A DNA stretch of 6,951 nucleotides from Clostridia bacterium (GCA_030610745.1 JAUWRC010000082.1:1-6951); one strand, 5' to 3'. Positions 1 through 4,980 are shown, counted from the stretch's first letter. Notes: generated by a model not told the origin, from the letters alone. Numbers and translations are program-made.

Positions 1-1
1 T

Positions 2-118
2 ACTTTGAAGAAGATCGAAAAGGAAGTAAAAGAGGAATTTCCTAAGGATAGTATGATGTACGAACTCCATGTTTTGAGGGCGGTAAGAAGTAAATACTGG
101 CAAAAGAGTGTTAAGTAA
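2..118 (+). CDS. C-terminal 38 residues of an unidentified protein, cut by the window edge
   Basis: An open frame enters from the left edge and ends at a TAA at 116-118. It encodes about 38 charged residues beginning TLKKIEKEVKEEF and ending RSKYWQKSVK. The composition (acidic/basic helix, then MMYELHVLRAVRSKYW) looks like a real soluble protein C-terminus rather than a chance frame, but I do not recognise the family. It lies on the same strand as the DUF4258/DUF2283 pair, 157 bp upstream. Nothing in the remaining sequence shows whether it was co-transcribed with that pair. The start and most of the gene lie outside the window. Confidence 0.4.
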   Translation, partial: TLKKIEKEVKEEFPKDSMMYELHVLRAVRSKYWQKSVK

Positions 119-197
119 TAAGAATTACAAACCCGCAACGGTCGGCGAGTAAGCTAAAATGTGATGAGGATTGTGTAGCTCTGGCTGGTTGGCCTTT

Positions 198-278
198 TCA
201 AAATTTTTTTTCCAGCTTGCTGGCAAACTCTGGATCAGTAAAAGCCTTTAATCTTTTTGCTGTTGTCTCGTAGATGTG
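198..278 (-). pseudogene. possible C-terminal remnant of an unidentified gene, antisense
   Basis: Read on the minus strand, this stretch is an open frame of about 26 codons bounded by an upstream TGA (281-279) and a terminal TGA (200-198). It reads HIYETTAKRLKAFTDPEF and then ASKLEKKF. The composition looks like an amphipathic protein C-terminus, with no start codon of its own and no ribosome binding site. The neighbouring plus-strand sequence from about 276 onward belongs to a truncated DUF4258 gene. The two fragments therefore meet at about 270-282, as expected if recombination joined pieces of two genes. The parent family is not recognised, and an open frame this short could be chance. Confidence 0.25.
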
Positions 279-473
279 TCAAAAGAAATTGTTGAAAATG
301 TTGTCAGAACACCTGATAAAATAGATGAAGGCTACAAAGAAAGGCTAATTGCCCAAAAAGGTTTCGACGAAATTCATGTTCTCAGAGTTATTTACGAAAT
401 ATTGCCTGACAAAATTTATGTTGTAACCGTTTATCCGGGAAGGAGGTCCCGATATGAGAAAGATCAAATATAG
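276..473 (+). CDS. DUF4258-family protein, 5'-truncated (toxin-like partner)
   Basis: This 65-residue product (GTG start at 276) carries the C-terminal two thirds of the DUF4258 fold. A helix, SKEIVENVVRTPDKI, leads into EGYKERLIAQKGF, a strand with HVLRVIYEI, and the characteristic ending IYVVTVYPGRRSRY. Family members are usually 80-95 residues and begin with a segment carrying His/Arg residues of the type H-x-R-M-x-x-R before 'SxEEV'. That part is missing here. The frame meets a TAA at 249-251, and no frame upstream restores the motif, so the gene is probably 5'-truncated. There is no convincing Shine-Dalgarno before the GTG. Its 3' end overlaps the downstream DUF2283 gene by 20 bp, the usual tight pairing of these families. 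The pair is toxin-antitoxin-like by gene arrangement; the activity is inferred and probably lost in this copy. Confidence 0.6.
   Translation: MSKEIVENVVRTPDKIDEGYKERLIAQKGFDEIHVLRVIYEILPDKIYVVTVYPGRRSRYEKDQI
440..446 (+). promoter_or_regulatory. Shine-Dalgarno of the DUF2283 gene
   Basis: AAGGAGG is a near-perfect anti-16S match, 7 nt before the ATG at 454. It lies inside the coding sequence of the upstream DUF4258 gene, where it encodes part of GRRS. It fixes the DUF2283 start and shows the two genes are translationally linked. Confidence 0.85.
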
Positions 474-663
474 TAAAGATGTAGATGCCCTTCTCCTTGA
501 ACTTTCAGATAAAAAGATAGATTATGCAGAAGAAGAAGAGCAGATGATTATTCATTTTTCTAAAGATGGAGAACCAGTTCTTCTTGAAATACTCGATGCA
601 AAAGACTTCATACTCAATTCTCTTTCCAGTCTTATAAAAGAAAAAGAAGTAGCAATACCTTAA
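454..663 (+). CDS. DUF2283 family protein (antitoxin-like partner)
   Basis: This complete 69-residue protein has the DUF2283 pattern: an initial strand with KIKYSKDVDALLLEL, then SDKKIDYAEEEE, a strand with MIIHFSKDGEPVLLEIL, and the closing DAKDF helix. Family members are small cytoplasmic proteins of about 60-75 residues, often encoded beside DUF4258 or similar small proteins, so an antitoxin or partner role is commonly proposed. No biochemical role can be read from the sequence. The start is set by AAGGAGG 7 nt upstream. The gene is intact although its DUF4258 partner is truncated, the state expected if an antitoxin-like gene outlives its toxin. Nothing in the sequence indicates a promoter specific to this gene. 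Confidence 0.8.
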   Translation: MRKIKYSKDVDALLLELSDKKIDYAEEEEQMIIHFSKDGEPVLLEILDAKDFILNSLSSLIKEKEVAIP

Positions 664-710
664 GGAAAAAATGGCGGTTCTTTTAAAAACTGCCTGCAAC
701 AGACGGCTAA
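664..710 (+). other. short spacer with weak inverted repeats
   Basis: The spacer after the DUF2283 stop holds an imperfect hairpin with arms GGCGGTT (673-679) and AACTGCC (688-694), including one G-T pair. A second, smaller inverted repeat pairs TGCAAC (695-700) with GTTGCA (714-719). No run of T follows either stem, so an intrinsic terminator is not supported. No gene is visible. Confidence 0.3.
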
Positions 711-815
711 CACGTTGCAAAAGACTTAGGTCCAAACCCTCTGGAAATGAAAAAGATTATAAATATGAAAGATAACGAACAACCTCTATGCATAATGCCT
801 ATAGGAAAAATATAA
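711..815 (+). pseudogene. C-terminal remnant of a nitroreductase/SagB-like protein
   Basis: From just after an in-frame TAA (708-710) to a TAA at 813-815, one frame reads HVAKDLGPNPLEMKKIINM and then KDNEQPLCIMPIGKI. This strongly resembles the C-terminal end of FMN-dependent nitroreductases, especially the SagB/thiazole-oxidase-like branch. In that branch an 'LGL' segment is followed by a helix and a final strand ending PLyIiPvGkp. Only about 34 codons survive. The flavin-binding N-terminal and central parts are absent, there is no plausible start or ribosome binding site, and the sequence before it does not continue the domain. I read it as a gene remnant on the same strand as the neighbouring small genes. 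The family call rests on the last half of the fragment. Confidence 0.45.
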
Positions 816-828
816 ATAAGCAGTGTAG

Positions 829-838
829 GGGAGGAGGT
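829..838 (+). promoter_or_regulatory. strong Shine-Dalgarno before the small basic ORF
   Basis: GGGAGGAGGT matches the anti-Shine-Dalgarno very well and lies 5 nt from the ATG at 844. It is the main reason to treat the following short frame as a genuine or once-genuine gene. Confidence 0.65.
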
Positions 839-843
839 CTATT

Positions 844-990
844 ATGGCTTACAAAGGTTATAAGAGTCGATTTCCCATAAGAAAACTTAACAGAAAAAAA
901 GATATTAAGAAAAGAAGACTACACCATCTCCCCCAGCCAAGAGCTGCCGGCAAGGGACAAGGAGGGGGAATTTCTCGAAGGAAAATATAA
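844..990 (+). CDS. small basic protein, unrecognised; C-terminal half may be repeat-derived
   Basis: The 48-codon frame runs from an ATG with an excellent ribosome binding site to a TAA at 988-990. The N-terminal 25 residues are strongly basic (MAYKGYKSRFPIRKLNRKKD, then IKKRR) and could bind nucleic acid. From about residue 26 the DNA becomes C-rich then G-rich (CTCCCCCAGCC ... GGAGGGGGAA), and the product turns into Pro/Gly/Arg sequence (HHLPQPRAAGKGQGGG). That half resembles dispersed palindromic repeat DNA of the kind seen 16 bp further on, so the original reading frame was probably cut short by a repeat. No family is recognised. It may be a real small gene, a truncated gene with its original translation signals, or a chance frame. 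Confidence 0.4.
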   Translation: MAYKGYKSRFPIRKLNRKKDIKKRRLHHLPQPRAAGKGQGGGISRRKI

Positions 991-1005
991 TTCCAACCTA
1001 TTTTT

Positions 1006-1042
1006 ACCCCCTCACCTTAATCCTCTCCCCCCAGGGGAGAGG
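1006..1042. repeat. CCCTCACC-type element with 9-bp palindrome
   Basis: ACCCCCTCACCTTAA leads into a perfect hairpin: CCTCTCCCC (1022-1030), loop CCA, GGGGAGAGG (1034-1042). This is the familiar style of short interspersed palindromic elements found between genes in many environmental bacterial genomes. A truncated copy of its left end (CCCCCTCACCCTAAT) lies at 1626-1640. It sits in the gap between the plus-strand accessory genes and the 3' end of ruvC, where it could stop transcription from either side. There is no T-run for a classical terminator. Confidence 0.65.
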
Positions 1043-1043
1043 A

Positions 1044-1079
1044 AATACGTAATACGCATCACATAATACGATATACGAG
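1044..1079. repeat. degenerate ATACG-word repeat
   Basis: Four ATACG words occur in about 35 bp, including TAATACGCATCACAT (1050-1064), followed by a run with ATAATACG and ATATACG. A related word, TAATACGCACAT, lies at 4994-5005 beside another palindrome. This looks like non-coding filler made of drifting short repeats; no gene or RNA is supported here. Confidence 0.45.
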
Positions 1080-1110
1080 AATCGAAAATAGCGATCGTGC
1101 CGAAGTATTT

Positions 1111-1596
1111 CTACTCTTCCCTCATCAGTCTTCTGGAATAATAATGACAGAGGGCGACAGCCAGAGCATCTGCTGCATCGTCCGGGGAGGGAATGCGGTC
1201 AAGATGGAGTAGATCCTTGATCATATGCTGAACCTGATGCTTTTTTGCCCACCCATAACCGGTGACAGCCTGTTTTATCTCGAGCGGGGTATAATCGAAG
1301 ACTTTAATCCCTTTAATTGAGGCAGCTAGTATAATTACTCCCCGTGCCTGTCCCACGGAAAAAACAGTTTTAGCATTTTTACTAAAGTAAATTTGCTCAA
1401 TGGCTGCCTCTTGCGGATGGTATTTCTCAATAATATCACCCACCTTCTGGTAGATAATCTTTAAACGCTCGGGCATTTCTTCCTTGGAAGAAGTATGGAT
1501 ACAGCCATATTCTATAACCTGAGGGTCTCTTTCAATGGTAAGAATTCCATATCCAGTAGAGGCTGTTCCCGGATCTATGCCTAAGATATAACTCGT
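1111..1596 (-). CDS. ruvC: crossover junction endodeoxyribonuclease RuvC, without a canonical start codon
   Basis: RuvC is the homodimeric, Mg-dependent resolvase that cuts Holliday junctions with the RuvAB motor. The minus-strand frame encodes the whole catalytic core: GIDPGTASTGYG with the first Asp, AIEQIYFSKN with the Glu, and SPDDAADALAVAL with the two last acidic residues. From the ACG at 1596-1594 the product is about 161 residues, within the family's usual 155-175. The only usual start codon in frame is an internal ATG at 1476, which would remove GIDPG and give an inactive 121-residue protein. Upstream the frame stays open to a TAG at 1638-1636 without ATG, GTG or TTG. The ACG sits where E. 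coli RuvC has its Met (M-x-x-I-L-G-I-D). No Shine-Dalgarno is visible. A tandem 7-mer array lies just upstream. The gene may start at a near-cognate codon, be newly damaged, or be miscounted in the array. Confidence 0.85.
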   Translation of the reverse strand, partial: TSYILGIDPGTASTGYGILTIERDPQVIEYGCIHTSSKEEMPERLKIIYQKVGDIIEKYHPQEAAIEQIYFSKNAKTVFSVGQARGVIILAASIKGIKVFDYTPLEIKQAVTGYGWAKKHQVQHMIKDLLHLDRIPSPDDAADALAVALCHYYSRRLMREE

Positions 1597-1624
1597 TGTT
1601 CGTTGTTCGTTGTTCGTTGTTCGT
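1594..1624. repeat. tandem 7-mer array (CGTTGTT x4) at the ruvC start
   Basis: Four exact CGTTGTT units fill 1594-1621, followed by a partial CGT. On the minus strand they read as CGAACAA repeats immediately 5' of, and touching, the position where ruvC should begin. Seven is not a multiple of three, so each unit gained or lost changes the frame of anything translated across it. Confidence 0.9.
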
Positions 1625-1625
1625 G

Positions 1626-1640
1626 CCCCCTCACCCTAAT
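1626..1640. repeat. truncated copy of the CCCTCACC element
   Basis: CCCCCTCACCCTAAT matches the left end of the element at 1006-1020 with one substitution, but the 9-bp palindrome that should follow is missing. It directly abuts the 7-mer array. Confidence 0.5.
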
Positions 1641-1643
1641 ACT

Positions 1644-1708
1644 AGTCGTTAGTATTTAGTAAAAAGACTTTCGGACGAACAACAACGAGATACTATTCAC
1701 TAACGACT
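1644..1708. repeat. inverted-repeat cluster between folP and ruvC
   Basis: AGTCGTTAGT (1644-1653) is the exact reverse complement of ACTAACGACT (1699-1708). Between them lies AACAACGAG (1681-1689), the exact reverse complement of CTCGTTGTT at 1592-1600. The two pairs are interleaved rather than nested. This about 110-bp gap contains no gene. Confidence 0.6.
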
Positions 1709-1715
1709 ATTCACT
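1692..1715. repeat. 14-bp direct repeat covering the folP stop codon
   Basis: ACTATTCACT occurs at 1692-1701 and again at 1706-1715, a 14-bp period. The folP stop codon (1709-1707) and its last residues (Asn-Ser-Glu) are encoded by the second copy. Confidence 0.6.
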
Positions 1716-2912
1716 GTTTATAATGGCCCCGATTAAATCCACTGCCCGGCGGGTCTCTTTTACATCGTGGGTTCTTATTATCCTCGCCCCCTGGCTAACA
1801 GCTAAACTCACAGCAGCTAGACTTCCTTCCAAACGCTCCTCCAGAGGAAGATTTAAAACATTACCGATAAAGGACTTACGGGAAATACCAATTAAAATCG
1901 GTCTACCCAGACTCTTCAGCTCACTTAACCTATTTATAATTTCTAAGTTGTGTTCGGTGGTCTTACCAAAACCAATCCCTGGATCAATAATGAGCTTTTC
2001 TCTATCAACTCCTGCCTGCTCAGCTCTCCTTATGCTCTGGGCCAGGTAAGAGATAATCTCCCCCATCAATGAGTCATAGTGAGGATTATCCTGCATATCT
2101 CCTGGAGTCCCTTTTATATGCATCACTACCAAAGGCACTTTGCATTTAGCTATCACCCCAGGTAGTTTTTCATCGAATCTTAGTCCACTTATATCATTAA
2201 CCATATCCGCCCCTGCTTCTATAGCCTCTTTAGCTACCTGTGTTTTATAGGTATCAATGGAAACAGGAACCTGGAAGACCTCCTTTATCTTCTCTATAAC
2301 CCGAATAACCCTTCTTATCTCCTCTCCAGGAGCTACCCTTTTTGCTCCTGGCCGAGTGGATTCTCCTCCCACATCTATTATATCGGCTCCCTGAGAAATC
2401 ATTTCTTCCACTCGCCTTAGAGCTTTCTTTTCTTGAGTGTATTTGCCTCCATCATAAAAAGAATCCGGAGTGAGATTTAATATCCCCATTATGGCTACTT
2501 TTTTTGTTAAATCTAACGAGCTATTTTTAAAGGAAAGAATGAAGTTCTCTCGTTTAAAATTTTTGAGAGCCTCTTCTATTTTATGCGAAAGGATAGACAG
2601 ATTAAATGGCTGGCACCTTAGTCGAGGAAAAATTCTTTTATACTGTGCCTGTGTTCCTATAAGTAGAACATCGCTCTTTGAAGTAGTGAAAGCCACTACC
2701 TCTTTCTTAACGGCTACATCCCCCGAAACCGAAAGCATCTCTTGTTTTAAAAGATTAGCTGCCTGGGAGGAAATTCCTTCTAACTTGATAAGATAAAGGT
2801 GGGTCTTCTGGGAAAGAATCTTTTCGCCTTCTCGGCTAACCCCGATTTTTCTTAACTGTCCCTTAACACCCCTTTCATTTCTTAGGCTGAGAATTCGAGG
2901 ATTTATGTCCAT
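1707..2912 (-). CDS. folP: dihydropteroate synthase, long form with N-terminal extension
   Basis: FolP joins 6-hydroxymethyl-dihydropterin diphosphate to p-aminobenzoate to make dihydropteroate in cytoplasmic folate synthesis. Residues 138-400 form the TIM-barrel synthase: MGILNLTPDSFYDGG (142-156, pterin/phosphate loop), IDVGGESTRPGA (179-190), VSIDTYKT (217-224), VNDISG (238-243), IIDPGIGFGK (308-317), GISRKS (342-347) and RTHDV (380-384). The expected Asp, Asn, Lys, Arg and His residues are all present. Residues 1-125 are an extra domain (IGVSREG, SSQAANLLKQEMLSVSGDVAV, VLLIGT) absent from the roughly 280-residue enzymes of enterobacteria but recurrent in a 390-410-residue subgroup. The ATG overlaps the end of ftsH by 38 bp. 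The nearest ribosome binding site is weak (AAAAAGG, 3 nt away), so translation probably depends on coupling to ftsH. The stop lies in a short direct repeat. Confidence 0.93.
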   Translation of the reverse strand: MDINPRILSLRNERGVKGQLRKIGVSREGEKILSQKTHLYLIKLEGISSQAANLLKQEMLSVSGDVAVKKEVVAFTTSKSDVLLIGTQAQYKRIFPRLRCQPFNLSILSHKIEEALKNFKRENFILSFKNSSLDLTKKVAIMGILNLTPDSFYDGGKYTQEKKALRRVEEMISQGADIIDVGGESTRPGAKRVAPGEEIRRVIRVIEKIKEVFQVPVSIDTYKTQVAKEAIEAGADMVNDISGLRFDEKLPGVIAKCKVPLVVMHIKGTPGDMQDNPHYDSLMGEIISYLAQSIRRAEQAGVDREKLIIDPGIGFGKTTEHNLEIINRLSELKSLGRPILIGISRKSFIGNVLNLPLEERLEGSLAAVSLAVSQGARIIRTHDVKETRRAVDLIGAIINSE

Positions 2913-4845
2913 TTGCCTTTTTGGAAACTAGCTTTCTTTTATTGCCCTTTGCCTTCTTATTTACCGCACTCCCTCTTGCCGCACTCTCTTCTGTTATCTT
3001 TTTACCCAAAATTTTCTCTATATCATCTTTTTCCAAAATCTCTTTTTTTTCTAAAAGCTCAGCCAAGCGTATCAGTTTGCCTTTATGCTTTCTTAAAATT
3101 GCAAGGGCCCTCTCATAGGCCTTTTTGATTATGCAAAAAATCTCTTTATCAATGTCAAAAGCTAATTCCTCGCTGTAGTTTTTTTCTTTGAGAAAGTCCC
3201 GACCGAGAAAGACTTCACCATTTCCCTTGCCTAAAGCGACCGGACCTAATTTCTCACTCATTCCATAATCACAAATCATCTTTCTTGCTATGTGAGTAGC
3301 CTGTTCAAGGTCATTCTGAGCCCCTGTGCTTGCTTCTTTAAATATAAGCTCCTCGCTAGCTCGTCCAGCTAAAAGAACACTCAATTTATCTAGTAGTTCC
3401 GACTTAGTAGCCAGATACCTATCTTCCAAAGGTAGTTGCAGAGTATATCCCAGAGCTACAGAACCCCGAGGAATAATAGATACTTTATGAATGGGATCAG
3501 CGTGAGGAAGAAGATTCCCTACCAGGGTATGACCACTCTCGTGATAGGCGATGATTTTCTTTTCCTTTTCCCGCATAATCCTTGACTTCTTCTCTGGTCC
3601 CGCAATTACTCTATCAATAGCCTCCTCGAACTCCTCCATGCTAATATTGTTCCTATTCCTGCGGGCAGCCAGCAAAGAGGCTTCATTGACCAAATTCTCT
3701 ATATCTGAACCCACAAAACCAGGGGTTCTTCGTGCTAAAACCTTAATGTCCACTTCCTTAACTATAGGTTTGTTTCTCATATAAAGAGCTATGATAGCCT
3801 CTCTTTCCTTTATATCAGGAACGTTAACAGTGATTCGGCGATCAAACCTTCCTGGTCTAAGAAGAGCTATGTCTAAAACGTCAGGGCGGTTAGTAGCTGC
3901 CATAATTATTACCCCTTTACGAGGGCTGAAACCATCCAGTTCTACGAGCAATTGATTTAAGGTCTGTTCTTTTTCGTCATGCCCTCCTCCAATACCAGCA
4001 AATCTCTGCCTGCCTACAGCATCCAGCTCATCAATAAAAATAATAGAAGGAGCATTTTTTCTCCCCTGTTCAAAGAGATCGCGCACTCTTGAAGCTCCCA
4101 CTCCTACAAACATCTCCACAAAGTCCGAACCACTCATATTAAAAAAAGGAACGCCAGCTTCTCCAGCTACAGCTCTTGCTAGAAGAGTTTTTCCACATCC
4201 GGGAGGACCGACTAAGAGTATTCCTTTGGGAATCTTCGCTCCCAGTCTTTGAAACTTCTGAGGATGCTTTAAAAACTCAATTACCTCCTGGAGTTCCTCC
4301 TTAGCTTCCTCTGCCCCGGCTACATCCTTAAAGGTAACTTTGACTGCGTCTTTGGAAGTCATTTTACCTTTACTTTTGCCAAAAGAAAGGGCTCTATTTC
4401 CGGTAATCCGCATCTGTCTAACAATATAGATCCAGATTCCTACAAATATCAAAATAGGCAAAACCCCTCCCAAAAGGCTAACTAACCAGGAAGAGCCTTC
4501 TGGATAAGCTTCAATCTCCACTCCCTTTTCCCGCAGAGTCTTAATTAACTCAGGGTCCTCGGGAGCATATGTGCGAAACTGGACTCCTTCACCAAGTTTT
4601 CCACTTATGTAGTGACCCTTTATGATAACCTTATCAACCTGACCTCTCTCCACCAGGCTTAGAAATTGAGTGTAGGAAAGTTCGGTCTGCTCTATCCCAG
4701 ATCCAAGACGGATGAAATTAAAGAGAGAAATCACAATCAAGAATATTATAAGAAGAAGAAAAAGGTTTCTGTTGAATTTATTCTTCTTTGAAGGTTGCTT
4801 AGGTTTTTTGGGTGGCAAAGGACCCTTAGGTTTTTGATCATTCAT
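2875..4845 (-). CDS. ftsH: ATP-dependent zinc metalloprotease FtsH
   Basis: FtsH is a hexameric inner-membrane AAA+ protease that degrades misfolded membrane proteins and regulators. The 656 residues run as follows: a Lys/Pro-rich cytosolic start, TM1 (about 27-46), a periplasmic domain (about 50-118), TM2 (about 120-144), an AAA module and a peptidase. Visible motifs are Walker A GPPGCGKT (213-220, Cys instead of the common Thr), pore loop FVGVG (246-250), Walker B IIFIDE (268-273), second region of homology ATNRPD...LLRPGRFDR (317-336), zinc site HESGH (435-439) and third ligand D512. Residues 618-656 form a Lys/Ser-rich tail of low complexity. I chose the ATG at 4845 because AGGGGAG lies about 10 nt upstream. 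A start 36 codons earlier (4953) would translate promoter and hairpin sequence. The gene probably heads an operon with folP. Confidence 0.96.
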   Translation of the reverse strand: MNDQKPKGPLPPKKPKQPSKKNKFNRNLFLLLIIFLIVISLFNFIRLGSGIEQTELSYTQFLSLVERGQVDKVIIKGHYISGKLGEGVQFRTYAPEDPELIKTLREKGVEIEAYPEGSSWLVSLLGGVLPILIFVGIWIYIVRQMRITGNRALSFGKSKGKMTSKDAVKVTFKDVAGAEEAKEELQEVIEFLKHPQKFQRLGAKIPKGILLVGPPGCGKTLLARAVAGEAGVPFFNMSGSDFVEMFVGVGASRVRDLFEQGRKNAPSIIFIDELDAVGRQRFAGIGGGHDEKEQTLNQLLVELDGFSPRKGVIIMAATNRPDVLDIALLRPGRFDRRITVNVPDIKEREAIIALYMRNKPIVKEVDIKVLARRTPGFVGSDIENLVNEASLLAARRNRNNISMEEFEEAIDRVIAGPEKKSRIMREKEKKIIAYHESGHTLVGNLLPHADPIHKVSIIPRGSVALGYTLQLPLEDRYLATKSELLDKLSVLLAGRASEELIFKEASTGAQNDLEQATHIARKMICDYGMSEKLGPVALGKGNGEVFLGRDFLKEKNYSEELAFDIDKEIFCIIKKAYERALAILRKHKGKLIRLAELLEKKEILEKDDIEKILGKKITEESAARGSAVNKKAKGNKRKLVSKKANGHKSSNSQPKK

Positions 4846-4854
4846 ATTTTTTAT

Positions 4855-4861
4855 TCTCCCC
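4855..4861 (-). promoter_or_regulatory. Shine-Dalgarno of ftsH
   Basis: On the minus strand AGGGGAG lies about 10 nt before the ATG at 4845. It selects this start over the upstream ATG at 4953. Confidence 0.7.
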
Positions 4862-4864
4862 TTT

Positions 4865-4902
4865 GTAGCGGTGCGATTTATCGCACTAACTATTTCCGCT
4901 AC
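4865..4902. repeat. two-part hairpin in the ftsH 5' leader
   Basis: The inner stem is GTGCGAT (4871-4877), loop TT, ATCGCAC (4880-4886). Outer arms are GTAGCGG (4865-4871) and CCGCTAC (4896-4902). Half of the structure matches the palindrome at 5008-5031, with two stem pairs exchanged on both sides (TT/AA there, GC/GC here). If transcription starts near 4897, the inner hairpin lies in the leader about 9 nt before the ribosome binding site. Confidence 0.6.
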
Positions 4903-4903
4903 T

Positions 4904-4931
4904 ATTCTAACATAAATGAAGAAAAATGCAA
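4904..4931 (-). promoter_or_regulatory. sigma70-type promoter for ftsH (folP)
   Basis: On the minus strand, -35 TTGCAT (4931-4926) and -10 TAGAAT (4909-4904) are separated by 16 bp, with an extended -10 TG (TGTTAGAAT). The predicted start near 4897 gives a leader of about 50 nt. This separates ftsH-folP transcription from the upstream eno-icd unit. Confidence 0.6.
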
Positions 4932-4980
4932 GTTCAGAAAGGCAAAAAATCAAGGAATCAGGAGTAAGGGAAAGTAGCGA

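Noticed and set aside
20..400. Similarity of 'LHVLRAV' in the first partial ORF to 'IHVLRVI' in DUF4258
   Set aside because: The match is only a few residues and the surrounding sequences do not align, so I do not call it a second DUF4258 copy.
505..735. Minus-strand 76-residue frame over the DUF2283 gene
   Set aside because: It is antisense to a recognised gene and has a Phe/Tyr-rich product with no family features; it is a shadow frame.
695..740. Integron attC site or tRNA-like fold
   Set aside because: The inverted words around GGCTAACACGTT do not fit the attC core pattern, and no cloverleaf forms; the nitroreductase-like reading explains the right part better.
1022..1042. Classical intrinsic terminator for ruvC or the small ORF
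   Set aside because: The stem is strong, but neither strand has a T-run directly after it; kept as a repeat instead.
1111..1476. ruvC as a 121-residue gene starting at the ATG at 1476
   Set aside because: The frame upstream of this ATG encodes GIDPGTASTGYG, the essential first catalytic block, so the start is internal to the family domain.
1594..1690. CRISPR array
   Set aside because: The units are contiguous 7-mers without spacers, and no cas genes are present.
4846..4953. N-terminal 36-residue extension of FtsH from the ATG at 4953
   Set aside because: It would translate the predicted promoter and hairpin, is atypical for FtsH, and the ATG at 4845 has its own ribosome binding site.
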